A stretch of 64,000 bases of DNA. Source: CAZLYK01 sp964563495 (GTDB taxonomy: Bacteria; Acidobacteriota; Blastocatellia; RBC074). The notes beneath the pieces are model-generated. The model was not told where the DNA came from. It worked only from the letters and a program-made list of their open reading frames with translations, and searched no databases. Position 1 is the first letter of the stretch. The number at the start of each line of letters is the position of its first letter. The stretch spans positions 1 to 64,000 of the forward strand of contig CAZLYK010000011.1 of assembly GCA_964563495.1 (NCBI GenBank). Reading direction: 5' to 3'. The translations under genes and the position numbers were made by a program. This document shows, piece by piece, positions 49,850 through 58,103 of the stretch.

Positions 49850-50392
49850 ATGCCCAGACGATTACATTCGATCCACGCTCCGATGAACGGGCGCGGCTTC
49901 ACCGGCAAGATCGAAGCGGGAAAATCCGGCTACGAGTTCACCTTCTTGCCGAAGACCGCGGCACTGATCAAGAGCAGGCTGATTCTGACCGGGAGCGTGA
50001 CGGTCAAGTCAGCGGCCGGCCAGAAGCGCACGGTCGATAAGGTGACGGCGACTCTGCGCTCGACTCAGGGCAGCACCGCCTCCGCACCGCCCGTGCCGTC
50101 CTCGCTCCCGGCGGCGCTCATTCCATCCGCTTCGTCGACCAGCGATAAAATGCCGATCACTGAAGCGACGGCCGCCCTCGGCTCGGTCGCCGCATTGTAT
50201 TTCAAACTTTCCAGACTGGATGGAAAGGCGCTGGGCGTGCCGATGGATTTGAGCGAAGTCCAGCTCAACGCCAGGTTGTATCCAACCTCCGAGACTGAGC
50301 GCGACCTGCACTGGCTCTATTCGGCGGCCGTTTATGACGAGCAAAAGGTTGAAGGCTACGTCGCTGAAATCGATCGAATCTTTAAAGCATAG
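49850..50392 (+). CDS. Hypothetical protein downstream of GMC oxidoreductase
   Basis: A 180-residue protein with no recognised domain. The N-terminal part (HAPMNGRGFTGKIEAGKSGY, LTGSVTVKSAAGQKRT) looks beta-rich, a Ser/Pro/Ala-rich linker follows, and the C-terminal part (TERDLHWLYSAAVYDEQKVE) is helical. No signal peptide is obvious. It starts 10 bp after the GMC stop, so it is probably co-transcribed, possibly as an accessory subunit, but it does not resemble the known small subunit of gluconate dehydrogenase. Stop TAG in an eroded repeat. Confidence 0.65.
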   Translation: MPRRLHSIHAPMNGRGFTGKIEAGKSGYEFTFLPKTAALIKSRLILTGSVTVKSAAGQKRTVDKVTATLRSTQGSTASAPPVPSSLPAALIPSASSTSDKMPITEATAALGSVAALYFKLSRLDGKALGVPMDLSEVQLNARLYPTSETERDLHWLYSAAVYDEQKVEGYVAEIDRIFKA

Positions 50393-50420
50393 GCAGGAAG
50401 CTTGTCCATCCTTTCTATCC
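50390..50420. repeat. Eroded GACAGGAT-type repeat remnant
   Basis: TAGGCAGGAAGCTTGTCCATCC and TTTCTATCC lie between convergent stops. Compared with full copies, the arms are worn, but the TAG at the left end is still used as a stop. Confidence 0.6.
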
Positions 50421-51035
50421 TCACTTGACTGAGCCGACCATGCCCGCCTGGTAGAGCCGCCGGTCGATCCGCCGCCGCTTGCGCTCCATCGGCAGCGTCA
50501 TGACCCGCAGATGCGGGATGACGCAAAAATATTCGCAGATCTCCCAAAGATCCTCAGTCGTGGTCATCCAGCCGATCCGATCGAACCGCGCCAGGTTGAC
50601 CGGCCTCGAGAACGCCCGGAGCGTCTTTTCACCGGCCGGGTTGTAGTAATGTTCGAAATAGGACATGACCAGTTCGCGAATGGTGCGATAGACGGGTTCG
50701 CGGAAACGCAAACCGGCATAGTTCGATTTGGCGATTGCGCCCCAATGGCCGTGTTCCTTAAACACGGCCAGCAGGTGATCGTCGTCGCGCACGGCTTCGA
50801 GATCGACGATTAGCGGCTCGCGCCCGTTGACGCGCAGGGCGGCGGCCGCAAAGAAAGCGCCTTCAGCACAATGAGCCACCCGGTCCTCGATCACCCGGCG
50901 CGGCCCACGACAGGTGGGGCCGTCCGCCTCTTTGTTATAGCCGATATCTTCGTCCAGGTAGCGCTGAATCTGTTCCGGGGTTTTGAGGCGTTTGAGAATG
51001 GAGAGTTCCTGCCTGTTCAGTCCGTAGTTTTCCAT
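50421..51035 (-). CDS. Transglutaminase-like fold protein, unknown function
   Basis: A 204-residue protein. AHCAEGAFFAAAALRVNG near residue 58 and FKEHGHWGAIAKSNYAGLRF near 95 resemble the Cys and His portions of a transglutaminase-like triad. RTIRELVMSYFEHYYNPAG and the C-terminal ERKRRRIDRRLYQAG are also distinctive. I do not recognise a named family. ATG 51035 starts four bases after the pseudokinase-like gene ends, so it is likely the last gene of the kinase operon and possibly its effector or partner. Confidence 0.6.
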   Translation of the reverse strand: MENYGLNRQELSILKRLKTPEQIQRYLDEDIGYNKEADGPTCRGPRRVIEDRVAHCAEGAFFAAAALRVNGREPLIVDLEAVRDDDHLLAVFKEHGHWGAIAKSNYAGLRFREPVYRTIRELVMSYFEHYYNPAGEKTLRAFSRPVNLARFDRIGWMTTTEDLWEICEYFCVIPHLRVMTLPMERKRRRIDRRLYQAGMVGSVK

Positions 51036-51039
51036 CAGT

Positions 51040-53565
51040 TCAAGGTTCCAGGCCCACGCGCCGCAACAAATCGTTGAAGCGCACATCGGTTTGTAGGTCC
51101 GCCAGCAATGGTTCGTGTTTAAGCCACGGCATCCAGCCGCTGCGTTCCTGGTATGCTTTCTCGAGAAAGCCGAACGCCTGCTCTTTATCGCCCAGGCTGA
51201 GATTGATAATCGCCAGGTAATAAGGGGGGAAATAGCTCCGAGCGGCCTGCTCCTCGAGTTGACTGAAGAGTTGCATGGCCGCTTCGCGACGGCCGGCGCG
51301 TGCGAGGGTGACGGTCAGCAGCACAGCGGCGATCTGGCGAGCCTCGCCTGGTATCTGCGCCGCCGCAGTGAGAAATTCGATCGCTTCCTCCAACCTGCCG
51401 GCTGCGATCCAAGACATGACCCGCCAGTAGAGCGCCTTGGCGTACTGAGGTTCCATCTCCAGGGCTTTTTCGCATTGTTTGACGGCGTGGTCAAACATTC
51501 CGGCGCGGTACATAATCTCGGCCGTGTTGGTCGTAATCGCGATCGAGAGCGGGTCCAGGCTCTGCGCGTGGCTGAGCCTGGAGAGGGCCTGATCGAATCG
51601 ATCCTGAGCGGCATCGAGATAGGCAGACCATTGATGCGGATCGGGATGATTGGGATTCAACTCTATTGCGCGTTTGAACTCCTGCTCGGCGCGGATGAAA
51701 TCCCAGTCGTACCAGAAAAGGAGCGAGCCCAGCGAAGCGTGCGCCTCAGCCAGATTATTATCTATCTGTAGCGCGCGTGTGATCGAGATGCGGGCTTTCG
51801 GTACGAACTCACGCGGCGGCAGCGAGTACATGCTGAGCATCATGTAACAATCGGCCATTCCCGCGTAAGCCAGGGCGTAATCCGCGTCTTTCCTGATCGC
51901 CTGGACGAAGCACTCGATTCCCTTCTTCATTCCGTCGAGGCTGCGCTGGTTCCAATAGAAACGCCCGCGCAGGTAAAGCTCGTATGCCTCGGGGTTGTTG
52001 GTGTAGCGTTTGGCCAGTCCCTGCCGCTGTTCTCCGCTCAGCCTTAACTTTAAATGTTCGGAGATCTGTTTGGCGATATCCGCTTCGAGCTCGAAGATGT
52101 CGCCGGATTTGCGCCGATACTGTTCGGCCCAGAGCAGCGAGCCATCCTCGACGTCGACCAGCTCGGCCTTGATCACTATATCTTCGCCGTGTTGGAGCAA
52201 CCGGCTCATGAAGACCGCCCGGACGCCGAGTTCTTTTCCGACTTCCTGCGGATCGAGCTTGCGGCCCTTGAAACGAAAGACAGTGCTGCGAGCCATGACG
52301 CGCAATCCCTCGACGCGCGAAAGCGTGTTGATTATGCTCTCGGTCACGCCATCGCTCAGGAAATCGGCGTTCGGGTCATCGCTCAGGTTGGTCAAGGGAA
52401 GGATGGCAAGCGAATCGACAGCATCGCCCAACGCTCGCGAAGAGCCGGAGCGCATTTTCAACCCCCCGGTGTCGCGCCGGCGCTCCCGCCCGGATTCACG
52501 CCTCGAATCTTTTCTCAGAATCGGCGATGTTGCATAGACGCTCCGTTTGTCGCTCCGGCGCACGCTCTCAGATTGAGGTTCGACGTAGCGATCCTGCTCG
52601 GCATCGAACTCGATCCGCTGCTTCAGGCGCTTCAAATCGGTCAGCCATTCACGCGCGGTTTGATAACGGTCTTCGCGCTCCCTGGCCAGGGCCCTGGCCA
52701 GGATCCAATCGATCTCTTCCGGCGCATCCTCCAGGTAGCGGCCAACCGGCGGCGGCCCTCCGCGCTGGATCGAGCCGAGCATTTCGGTCGGAGTCCTTCC
52801 CTCAAACGGCAGGCGCCCGGTGCACATCTCATAAATCACAACGCCCAGACTGAAGATATCGCTTCGCCCGTCCAAAGGCTCTCCTCGTATCTGCTCGGGC
52901 GAGAGATATCCCATCGTTCCTGTAGTCCACCAGAGACTGTCAGCCGCGCGCGACCTCCCGGTCTCTCCCCTCGACTCGCCCGGCTCTGAATCCAGAGGCT
53001 TGGTTCCATATCGATCGCCAACCGGATCGATCGTCTCTTGGGCCGCAATCGAATCTCCGGTCGCTTGACCGAGATCGACCAGCATGGCGTCCTGCTCGAC
53101 GATTTTTGCCAGCCCGAAATCGATAATCTTGATGTAACCATCGCCGCGAATGACTATGTTTTCCGGCTTCAGATCCCGGTGCAGAACCCCGGCGTTGTGC
53201 GCCGCGCTCAGGCCGGTGACGGCCTGCAGCGCTATCTCGATTATCTGGTCCGCCTTCATCCGCTTTGAGCCAAGATAGACGCGCAGATTAGGGCCGTCGA
53301 CGAATTCGTTGGCGATGAAATACCGCGATCGATCCTGGCCGACCTCGTAGATCATCCTGATGTTCGGATGATTGAGTGATGAGAGGATGCGGGCTTCCTG
53401 TGACAGACGCTGGATTCGCTCCTGGTCTCGCGTGAATGGTTCGGGCAATACCTGCAGCACGACCTTGCGGCCGAGGTGCGTATCTTCGGCGAGATATACT
53501 TCGCCGATCAGGTTCGTGCCGAGATGGTCGAGTATCCGGTAATGAGAAATCGTTTGATCTTGCAA
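51040..53565 (-). CDS. Kinase-fold protein with TolB-like and TPR domains; degenerate ATP site
   Basis: 841 residues. A PknB-like fold spans about residues 7-290, with HRDLKPENIV, DFGLAKI and GYLSPEQIRGEPLDG. But the glycine loop reads LGTNLIGEVYLAED, and the beta-3 lysine is Gln (KVVLQVLPE; codon CAG), where the adjacent paralogue has VALKVLP. So it may be a pseudokinase or use ATP poorly. A TolB-like domain (SLAILPLTNLSDDPNADFLS) follows near residue 395, then TPR repeats to the end. No transmembrane helix stands out. TTG 53565 is the only fitting start. The paralogue lies 107 bp upstream with a repeat between. Confidence 0.85.
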   Translation of the reverse strand: MQDQTISHYRILDHLGTNLIGEVYLAEDTHLGRKVVLQVLPEPFTRDQERIQRLSQEARILSSLNHPNIRMIYEVGQDRSRYFIANEFVDGPNLRVYLGSKRMKADQIIEIALQAVTGLSAAHNAGVLHRDLKPENIVIRGDGYIKIIDFGLAKIVEQDAMLVDLGQATGDSIAAQETIDPVGDRYGTKPLDSEPGESRGETGRSRAADSLWWTTGTMGYLSPEQIRGEPLDGRSDIFSLGVVIYEMCTGRLPFEGRTPTEMLGSIQRGGPPPVGRYLEDAPEEIDWILARALAREREDRYQTAREWLTDLKRLKQRIEFDAEQDRYVEPQSESVRRSDKRSVYATSPILRKDSRRESGRERRRDTGGLKMRSGSSRALGDAVDSLAILPLTNLSDDPNADFLSDGVTESIINTLSRVEGLRVMARSTVFRFKGRKLDPQEVGKELGVRAVFMSRLLQHGEDIVIKAELVDVEDGSLLWAEQYRRKSGDIFELEADIAKQISEHLKLRLSGEQRQGLAKRYTNNPEAYELYLRGRFYWNQRSLDGMKKGIECFVQAIRKDADYALAYAGMADCYMMLSMYSLPPREFVPKARISITRALQIDNNLAEAHASLGSLLFWYDWDFIRAEQEFKRAIELNPNHPDPHQWSAYLDAAQDRFDQALSRLSHAQSLDPLSIAITTNTAEIMYRAGMFDHAVKQCEKALEMEPQYAKALYWRVMSWIAAGRLEEAIEFLTAAAQIPGEARQIAAVLLTVTLARAGRREAAMQLFSQLEEQAARSYFPPYYLAIINLSLGDKEQAFGFLEKAYQERSGWMPWLKHEPLLADLQTDVRFNDLLRRVGLEP

Positions 53566-53587
53566 GGCCAGACAAATCCAAAGTCAG

Positions 53588-53677
53588 AATAGACAGGATG
53601 GACAGGATTTTTGCAGGATTAGACAAGCTAGATATATCCTGTTTAATCCGGCAAAGGTCCCGTCAATCCTGTCTATT
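53588..53677. repeat. GACAGGAT palindromic repeat, copy 7
   Basis: The element fills nearly all of the space between the tandem kinase genes. The outer arms AATAGACAGGATGGACAGGA and CCCGTCAATCCTGTCTATT are near complementary; the inner part has diverged (TTTTTGCAGGATTAGACAAG against CTGTTTAATCCGGCAAAGG). Its right end supplies the TAG of the upstream kinase. Confidence 0.85.
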
Positions 53678-56114
53678 TTGATCTTACATCTTTACCGCGG
53701 ACGGTGACAAACAACTGATTGAATTTCGGTTCATCGCGGAGGGAATCGAGCATCGGCTCGGTCCCGATCCAGACGACCCAGTTGTATTTCTCTTCGCACG
53801 CATCTTCGAGTCGCTTGAGCGCCTGCGGTTTATCGCCCAGCCCGGCGTAGATGATCGCCAGGTAAAAAGGTGAGACATCACGATTGGCCGGGAATGTTTG
53901 GAGTTGGTCAAGGATCTGCCGGGCCTCTTCGGGTTTGCCCGCAATCGCAAAGACGTAGCCGAGCCCGGCGGTGATCAGCGCGCCTCGGCCACCCGCCAGT
54001 TCGATCGCCCGATGAATGGCCGCCGTCGATTCGTCGAACCTCCGCAGCTGCGCCAGGGTGAGCCCCAGAATAAAGTGGCCATAAACGAAGTTCTCATCGA
54101 TCTCGAGCGCGCGATTGAGGTAATCGAGCGCCTGATCGTAGCGGCGTCCCTGGTAACAGATGAACCCCAGGTTGGCGTTGATCACCATCGAGAGGGGCTC
54201 GATCTCACGCGCACGCAACTCTTCGGCGAGCGCCTCTTCGTGCCGCCCCATGGCCGAAAGGAGCACTGATCCATACCAGTGATGCGCGACGCTGTAGGAC
54301 GGATTGAGGTCGATCGCGCGTTTGAACTCCCGCTCGCTCGCCTCCCAGTCCCAATCAAACCAGATCAGCGCCGCCGCCAGCGAGGTGTGCGCCTCGGCCA
54401 GCCCGTCATCCAGCTCCAGCGCCCTGAGCGCCACGGACTTGGCCCGCGGCATCGCCGCTTTCGGCGGCAGCGCGCTATAGATGCTCAACAGACAATAGCA
54501 ATCGGCCAGCCCGGCATACGCCAGCGGATAGTCTTCATCCAGCTTGATCGCCTCTTCGAAGCACTCCATGGCTTTCTTCAAGCCCTTGGCCGTGCGCTGG
54601 TTCCAGTAGTAGCGGCCCTTGAGGTACGACCGGTAAGCCTCGGCGTTTTCGGTATAGCGTTTGACCAGTCGCTCTCGCTCCTCATCGTTCAATCGCAACC
54701 GGAGGTGCTCGCAAATCTCCTCGGCGATCTGCTGCTCGATGGTGAAGAGGTTGTCTAGTTTGCGCTGGTATTGTCCGCCCCAGATCTGCGATCCGTCTTC
54801 GGTGTCGACCAGCTCCGCGCGAATCAGCAGATTATCGGCGAACTGGAGCATGCGACCGGTGAAGACCGCTCGCACTTCGAGATCACGCCCGATCTGCAGC
54901 GCGTCGACATCGCGGTTGCGATAACGCGCGACCGTGCTCCAGGCCATGACGCGCAGCTGCCGCAGTCGCGATAGATTGAAGATCAAACTTTCGGGGATCG
55001 CCTCGCTCAGATATTCGGCGTTGGGATCCTGCCGGGTAATTGTGAATGGCAGAACGGCCAGTGAATCGATCCCACGAGAAAGACGGCGCGAGTCGCTGCG
55101 AACACTCCCGGAATCGGTCAACCCGATCTCCGAATCTTCCGGGGTCTCCCCCGTGCGGGCATCCGGACCGGCGCTCTGCTCGATCTGAGACTTGAACTGC
55201 AGCCGCTTGTGCAGCCGTTTGAGATCGGCCAAGAAGCTCTTGACGAGCTGGTGCCGCTCGTCACGATCTTTGGCCAGGGCTTTGAGGATAGTCCATTCCA
55301 GCTCATCAGAACCGCTCGACAGCTCGGGGACGAAACGCGCCAGGGGTGGAGGGTTGCGATCCAAGATCGCAACCATCATATCTCCGGTGGTTGGCCCCTC
55401 AAACGGGGGACGCCCCGCCAGCATCTCGTAAACCACCACACCCAGGCTGAAGATGTCCGTCCGCGCATCGACCTTGAATCCGCGCGCCTGTTCCGGAGAC
55501 ATGTAACTGACCGTTCCCAGGATCACGCCGGGACTGGTGTTCTGCTGCACCTCGAGCGGAGTCGTCGCATACAGGTCGCCTAATGTCTCGTCCATGGTTT
55601 CGGCTTGCGTGACGGCCGGATCATGGCTGCGAAAGAGGCTCTCCTCGGTCAGTTTAGCCAGGCCAAAATCGAGCACCTTGACGATGCCATCGTCCCGGAG
55701 CATGACATTCTCCGGCTTGATGTCGCGATGCACGATCCCCGCCCCGTGTGCGGCTGCCAGTGCATCCGCGATCTGGATGGCGATCTCGAGCGCTTCACCG
55801 ACCGGTAATCGCCGGCCGGAGATCCTGCGCCGCAGGGTTTGACCCTCGATAAACTCCGCGGCGATGAAGTGCGTTCCGTTGTCTTCTCCTATTTCATAGA
55901 TTGTCAGAATATTCGGATGGCTGAGCCGGCTTGCTGATCTTGCTTCCTGTTCGAAACGGCGAACCCGATCCGGTTCCTGAGTGAATTTCGCCGGCAACAC
56001 CTTGAGCGCGACACGGCGGCCGAGGTTGAGGTCTTCGGCCAGATAAACCTCACCCATTCCTCCGGCACCGAGCTTTTCGAGTATTCGGTAATGCGAAATA
56101 TTCTGAGGAAACAC
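53673..56114 (-). CDS. Ser/Thr protein kinase with TolB-like and TPR domains
   Basis: An 813-residue kinase with an intact catalytic core: LGAGGMGEVYLAEDLNLGRR loop, VALKVLP lysine, HRDIKPENVML, DFGLAKLTEE and VSYMSPEQARGFKVDA. A TolB-like domain (SLAVLPFTITRQDPNAEYLS) starts near residue 350, followed by TPR repeats (LAEAHTSLAAALIWFDWDW, YDQALDYLNRALEIDENFVY). It is a close paralogue of the next gene in the operon, with domain order conserved, which points to a tandem duplication. GTG 56114 is the start, with AGGA from a half repeat nine bases upstream. TAG stop lies in the repeat. Confidence 0.93.
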   Translation of the reverse strand: MFPQNISHYRILEKLGAGGMGEVYLAEDLNLGRRVALKVLPAKFTQEPDRVRRFEQEARSASRLSHPNILTIYEIGEDNGTHFIAAEFIEGQTLRRRISGRRLPVGEALEIAIQIADALAAAHGAGIVHRDIKPENVMLRDDGIVKVLDFGLAKLTEESLFRSHDPAVTQAETMDETLGDLYATTPLEVQQNTSPGVILGTVSYMSPEQARGFKVDARTDIFSLGVVVYEMLAGRPPFEGPTTGDMMVAILDRNPPPLARFVPELSSGSDELEWTILKALAKDRDERHQLVKSFLADLKRLHKRLQFKSQIEQSAGPDARTGETPEDSEIGLTDSGSVRSDSRRLSRGIDSLAVLPFTITRQDPNAEYLSEAIPESLIFNLSRLRQLRVMAWSTVARYRNRDVDALQIGRDLEVRAVFTGRMLQFADNLLIRAELVDTEDGSQIWGGQYQRKLDNLFTIEQQIAEEICEHLRLRLNDEERERLVKRYTENAEAYRSYLKGRYYWNQRTAKGLKKAMECFEEAIKLDEDYPLAYAGLADCYCLLSIYSALPPKAAMPRAKSVALRALELDDGLAEAHTSLAAALIWFDWDWEASEREFKRAIDLNPSYSVAHHWYGSVLLSAMGRHEEALAEELRAREIEPLSMVINANLGFICYQGRRYDQALDYLNRALEIDENFVYGHFILGLTLAQLRRFDESTAAIHRAIELAGGRGALITAGLGYVFAIAGKPEEARQILDQLQTFPANRDVSPFYLAIIYAGLGDKPQALKRLEDACEEKYNWVVWIGTEPMLDSLRDEPKFNQLFVTVRGKDVRSK

Positions 56115-56121
56115 GCGATCT

Positions 56122-56136
56122 GATCCTGTCTATTTT
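56122..56136. repeat. Half copy of the GACAGGAT repeat
   Basis: GATCCTGTCTATTTT, one outer end only, lies just upstream of the kinase start. On the coding strand it reads AAAATAGACAGGATC and provides the AGGA that precedes the GTG. Confidence 0.7.
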
Positions 56137-56150
56137 CTTCTTTGATCTAC

Positions 56151-56807
56151 TCATTCGGCTGAAAAACCGCTGTATTTCAGCGGAAGACCTCGCAGGTTGA
56201 GCCGTTTCATGACCTGGCGGGCAACGTCACGGGCGGCCCATTCGAGATACACCTGTTCGCGGGATGCGCCGATCGGCGGGATGGGGGTGCGCCCGGTCGG
56301 CTGGGTCGGATACCCGGACCCGGTCGCAATGACTTTAGCCGTCTTCGGTTCGAAGACCGTATATCGCAGGTCCACGCCCGTCATCGAATTGCCGAAACGA
56401 TCATATTCCAACTCGATCAAGACGACATAGGTACGATCGTCATCCTTCGCCATCTTGATCGCATCAGAGCGGTTCTGATTTCGCCCCTCGCGGATGTCTG
56501 ATGATTTTAGCTCTTCGCGAAATTCGGCGATGCAGCCCTGCCTGGCGATATCAGCATAGTACATCGGAATATTGAGATCGGTCATCCCGGTCATGACCAT
56601 GATCGTCGGACCGCGGTCTTTCTCTTTGGGCTTTTCCGACTCGGCATCCGGCTCGGGCTGAACTCGCGCCTCAGGACGGTTGACGCCCTGGACTGGAGGC
56701 TGGGGCTCGACCTTCTTCTGTTTTCGGCCGGATTGGGCAACCCCGGTTGCGCTCAAAATGCACAGACAGATAAAGACGGAAACAATGATCTTCGGTTTTC
56801 TGCGCAT
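56151..56807 (-). CDS. Secreted hypothetical protein with TolB/CsgG-like character
   Basis: A 218-residue protein with a signal peptide (IIVSVFICLCILSATGVAQS) and a charged Pro-rich linker. The domain VVLIELEYDRFGNSMTGVDL, YTVFEPKTAKVIATGSGYP, AARDVARQVMKRLNL resembles the alternating strands and late helix of TolB-N/CsgG-like folds. No family is assigned with confidence. ATG 56807 follows GGGG. It is upstream of the kinase pair on the same strand; its fold may echo their TolB-like domains. Confidence 0.6.
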   Translation of the reverse strand: MRRKPKIIVSVFICLCILSATGVAQSGRKQKKVEPQPPVQGVNRPEARVQPEPDAESEKPKEKDRGPTIMVMTGMTDLNIPMYYADIARQGCIAEFREELKSSDIREGRNQNRSDAIKMAKDDDRTYVVLIELEYDRFGNSMTGVDLRYTVFEPKTAKVIATGSGYPTQPTGRTPIPPIGASREQVYLEWAARDVARQVMKRLNLRGLPLKYSGFSAE

Positions 56808-56825
56808 AGTTAGATCCCCTTTCAT

Positions 56826-56873
56826 TTTTCACGTTTGGGTGACCGCGAGGACGCGGTCACCCAAACGTGAAAA
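56826..56873. repeat. AGGA-loop hairpin family, copy 3 (22-bp perfect arms)
   Basis: Arms 56826-56847 and 56852-56873 are exact reverse complements around AGGA. Relative to copies 1 and 2, GTGCG becomes GGGTG on the left arm and CGCAC becomes CACCC on the right, so pairing is kept. Confidence 0.95.
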
Positions 56874-56878
56874 TTGCG

Positions 56879-56913
56879 ATAATCCTGCATCGATCCTGTT
56901 AATCCTGTCGATT
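56879..56913. repeat. Half GACAGGAT repeat abutting hairpin copy 3
   Basis: ATAATCCTGCATCGATCCTG and TTAATCCTGTCGATT follow the AGGA-loop hairpin directly. The same combination occurs at 1510-1604. It supplies the NRQD tail and TAA stop of the Ycf48-like gene. Confidence 0.8.
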
Positions 56914-57969
56914 GAGCAGACTGATCCGGCCGCGCGGGCCGGCCGCCCAGGTTGAGCCGTTCTTTGCGACACTCACCACATTGTAATTCTCGCGATCGAG
57001 ATTGACCCAGCCGGTGCCTCCATCGATCGAATAATCCGACCCGGAAGTGCCGACCGCGACCAATGCTCTGGCCCGCTTGCCGCGCAGGTACGCGACCGAG
57101 GAACGGAAGCCGGCGGGTTTCGAGCCCTCGACCAGCCCCCACGTACGGCCACCGTCGGCAGTCAGTGCGACGGTCTTTTCCGACGACCCCGGCTTTTGAT
57201 AATCACCGCCGACGACGACCCCGTTTCTCGGATCTTTAAAAGCGATCGAGAAGATCCCGGCTGAGGCGATGCCGGCTAGGATCGGGGTCTCGGCGACCGT
57301 CCAGGTTCTGCCCCGATCAGTCGAGCGGAAGACACGAGCCTTGGCCGCGCCGCCGGTCCCGAACCAGACGTTGTTTCGCCCCTCAACCGTAAGACAGGTT
57401 CCACTCGCGGCAAAGCCACCCTCGTTCGGCAGCGCCTTGGGCATGTTCTCGGGCGGCGCCTGCTTCCAGGTCGCACCCCCGTCTTCCGTAGTCACGATCA
57501 AAAAACGGCCGTTGACGGGATCGCTCATGGCTATTCCATGCCGCGAATCCCAGAAAGCCATGGCGTCGAAGAATGCTTCCGCATCGGTGTTCTTGAACTG
57601 CAGGGACCAGCTACGCCCGCCATCGGTGGTTTTGTAGATCCTTGAAGACTCGCCCTTGCCGATGCTGAGCAGGTAAGCGGTGTCGGCGTCAAATGCGTCG
57701 ACATCACGAAAATCCAGCTCTTCCGCTCCGCGTACCCTGCCGGCCTGCCAGTTCTTCCCGCCGTCGATCGTGCGGATGAAAGCACCTTTTGTCCCGCTCG
57801 CCCAGACGACCTGATCGCTGACCGCGCTGAGGCCTCTCAAATGCTCACTCGTGCCGCTGGTTTGCGCTTGCCATTGCCCCCGACTAAATATTTCTGAAAC
57901 CGGCAAAATCCCGGCTAGAATAGCCAGAGAAAAAGACAAACGAAAAATCGATGGCAGTGGTTGGCGCAT
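56899..57969 (-). CDS. Ycf48/photosystem II stability factor-like propeller protein
   Basis: 356 residues with a signal peptide (SIFRLSFSLAILAGILPVSE). Repeated BNR/sialidase-type blades follow: WASGTKGAFIRTIDGGKNWQ, RIYKTTDGGRSWSLQFKN, VTTEDGGATWKQAPPEN, RSTDRGRTWTVAETPIL and TADGGRTWGLVEGSKP. It matches a non-photosynthetic Ycf48-like secreted propeller. Function is unknown; such proteins often assist assembly or bind glycans. ATG 57969 has GGGG seven to ten bases upstream. The last residues NRQD and the TAA stop come from the adjoining repeat. Confidence 0.88.
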   Translation of the reverse strand: MRQPLPSIFRLSFSLAILAGILPVSEIFSRGQWQAQTSGTSEHLRGLSAVSDQVVWASGTKGAFIRTIDGGKNWQAGRVRGAEELDFRDVDAFDADTAYLLSIGKGESSRIYKTTDGGRSWSLQFKNTDAEAFFDAMAFWDSRHGIAMSDPVNGRFLIVTTEDGGATWKQAPPENMPKALPNEGGFAASGTCLTVEGRNNVWFGTGGAAKARVFRSTDRGRTWTVAETPILAGIASAGIFSIAFKDPRNGVVVGGDYQKPGSSEKTVALTADGGRTWGLVEGSKPAGFRSSVAYLRGKRARALVAVGTSGSDYSIDGGTGWVNLDRENYNVVSVAKNGSTWAAGPRGRISLLNRQD

Positions 57970-58035
57970 CAAGAGACCCCGGGTTAAAGAGATAAGATCC
58001 AGCGGCATCCATGCCTATGATAACCAAAATGCGGG

Positions 58036-58078
58036 AAATAGACAGGATTGACGGGATTTTTGCAGGATTTGACAAGAC
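58036..58078. repeat. GACAGGAT repeat, left half only
   Basis: AAATAGACAGGATTGACGGG then ATTTTTGCAGGATTTGACAAG, without the matching right arm. It lies between divergent genes, unlike the full copies, which are all at gene 3' ends. Confidence 0.8.
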
Positions 58079-58103
58079 GTCGCCCTGATTGAGATTATGC
58101 GCT

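Noticed and set aside
49850..50392. Gluconate 2-dehydrogenase small subunit
   Set aside because: No twin-arginine signal and none of the expected helical sequence; position alone is not enough.
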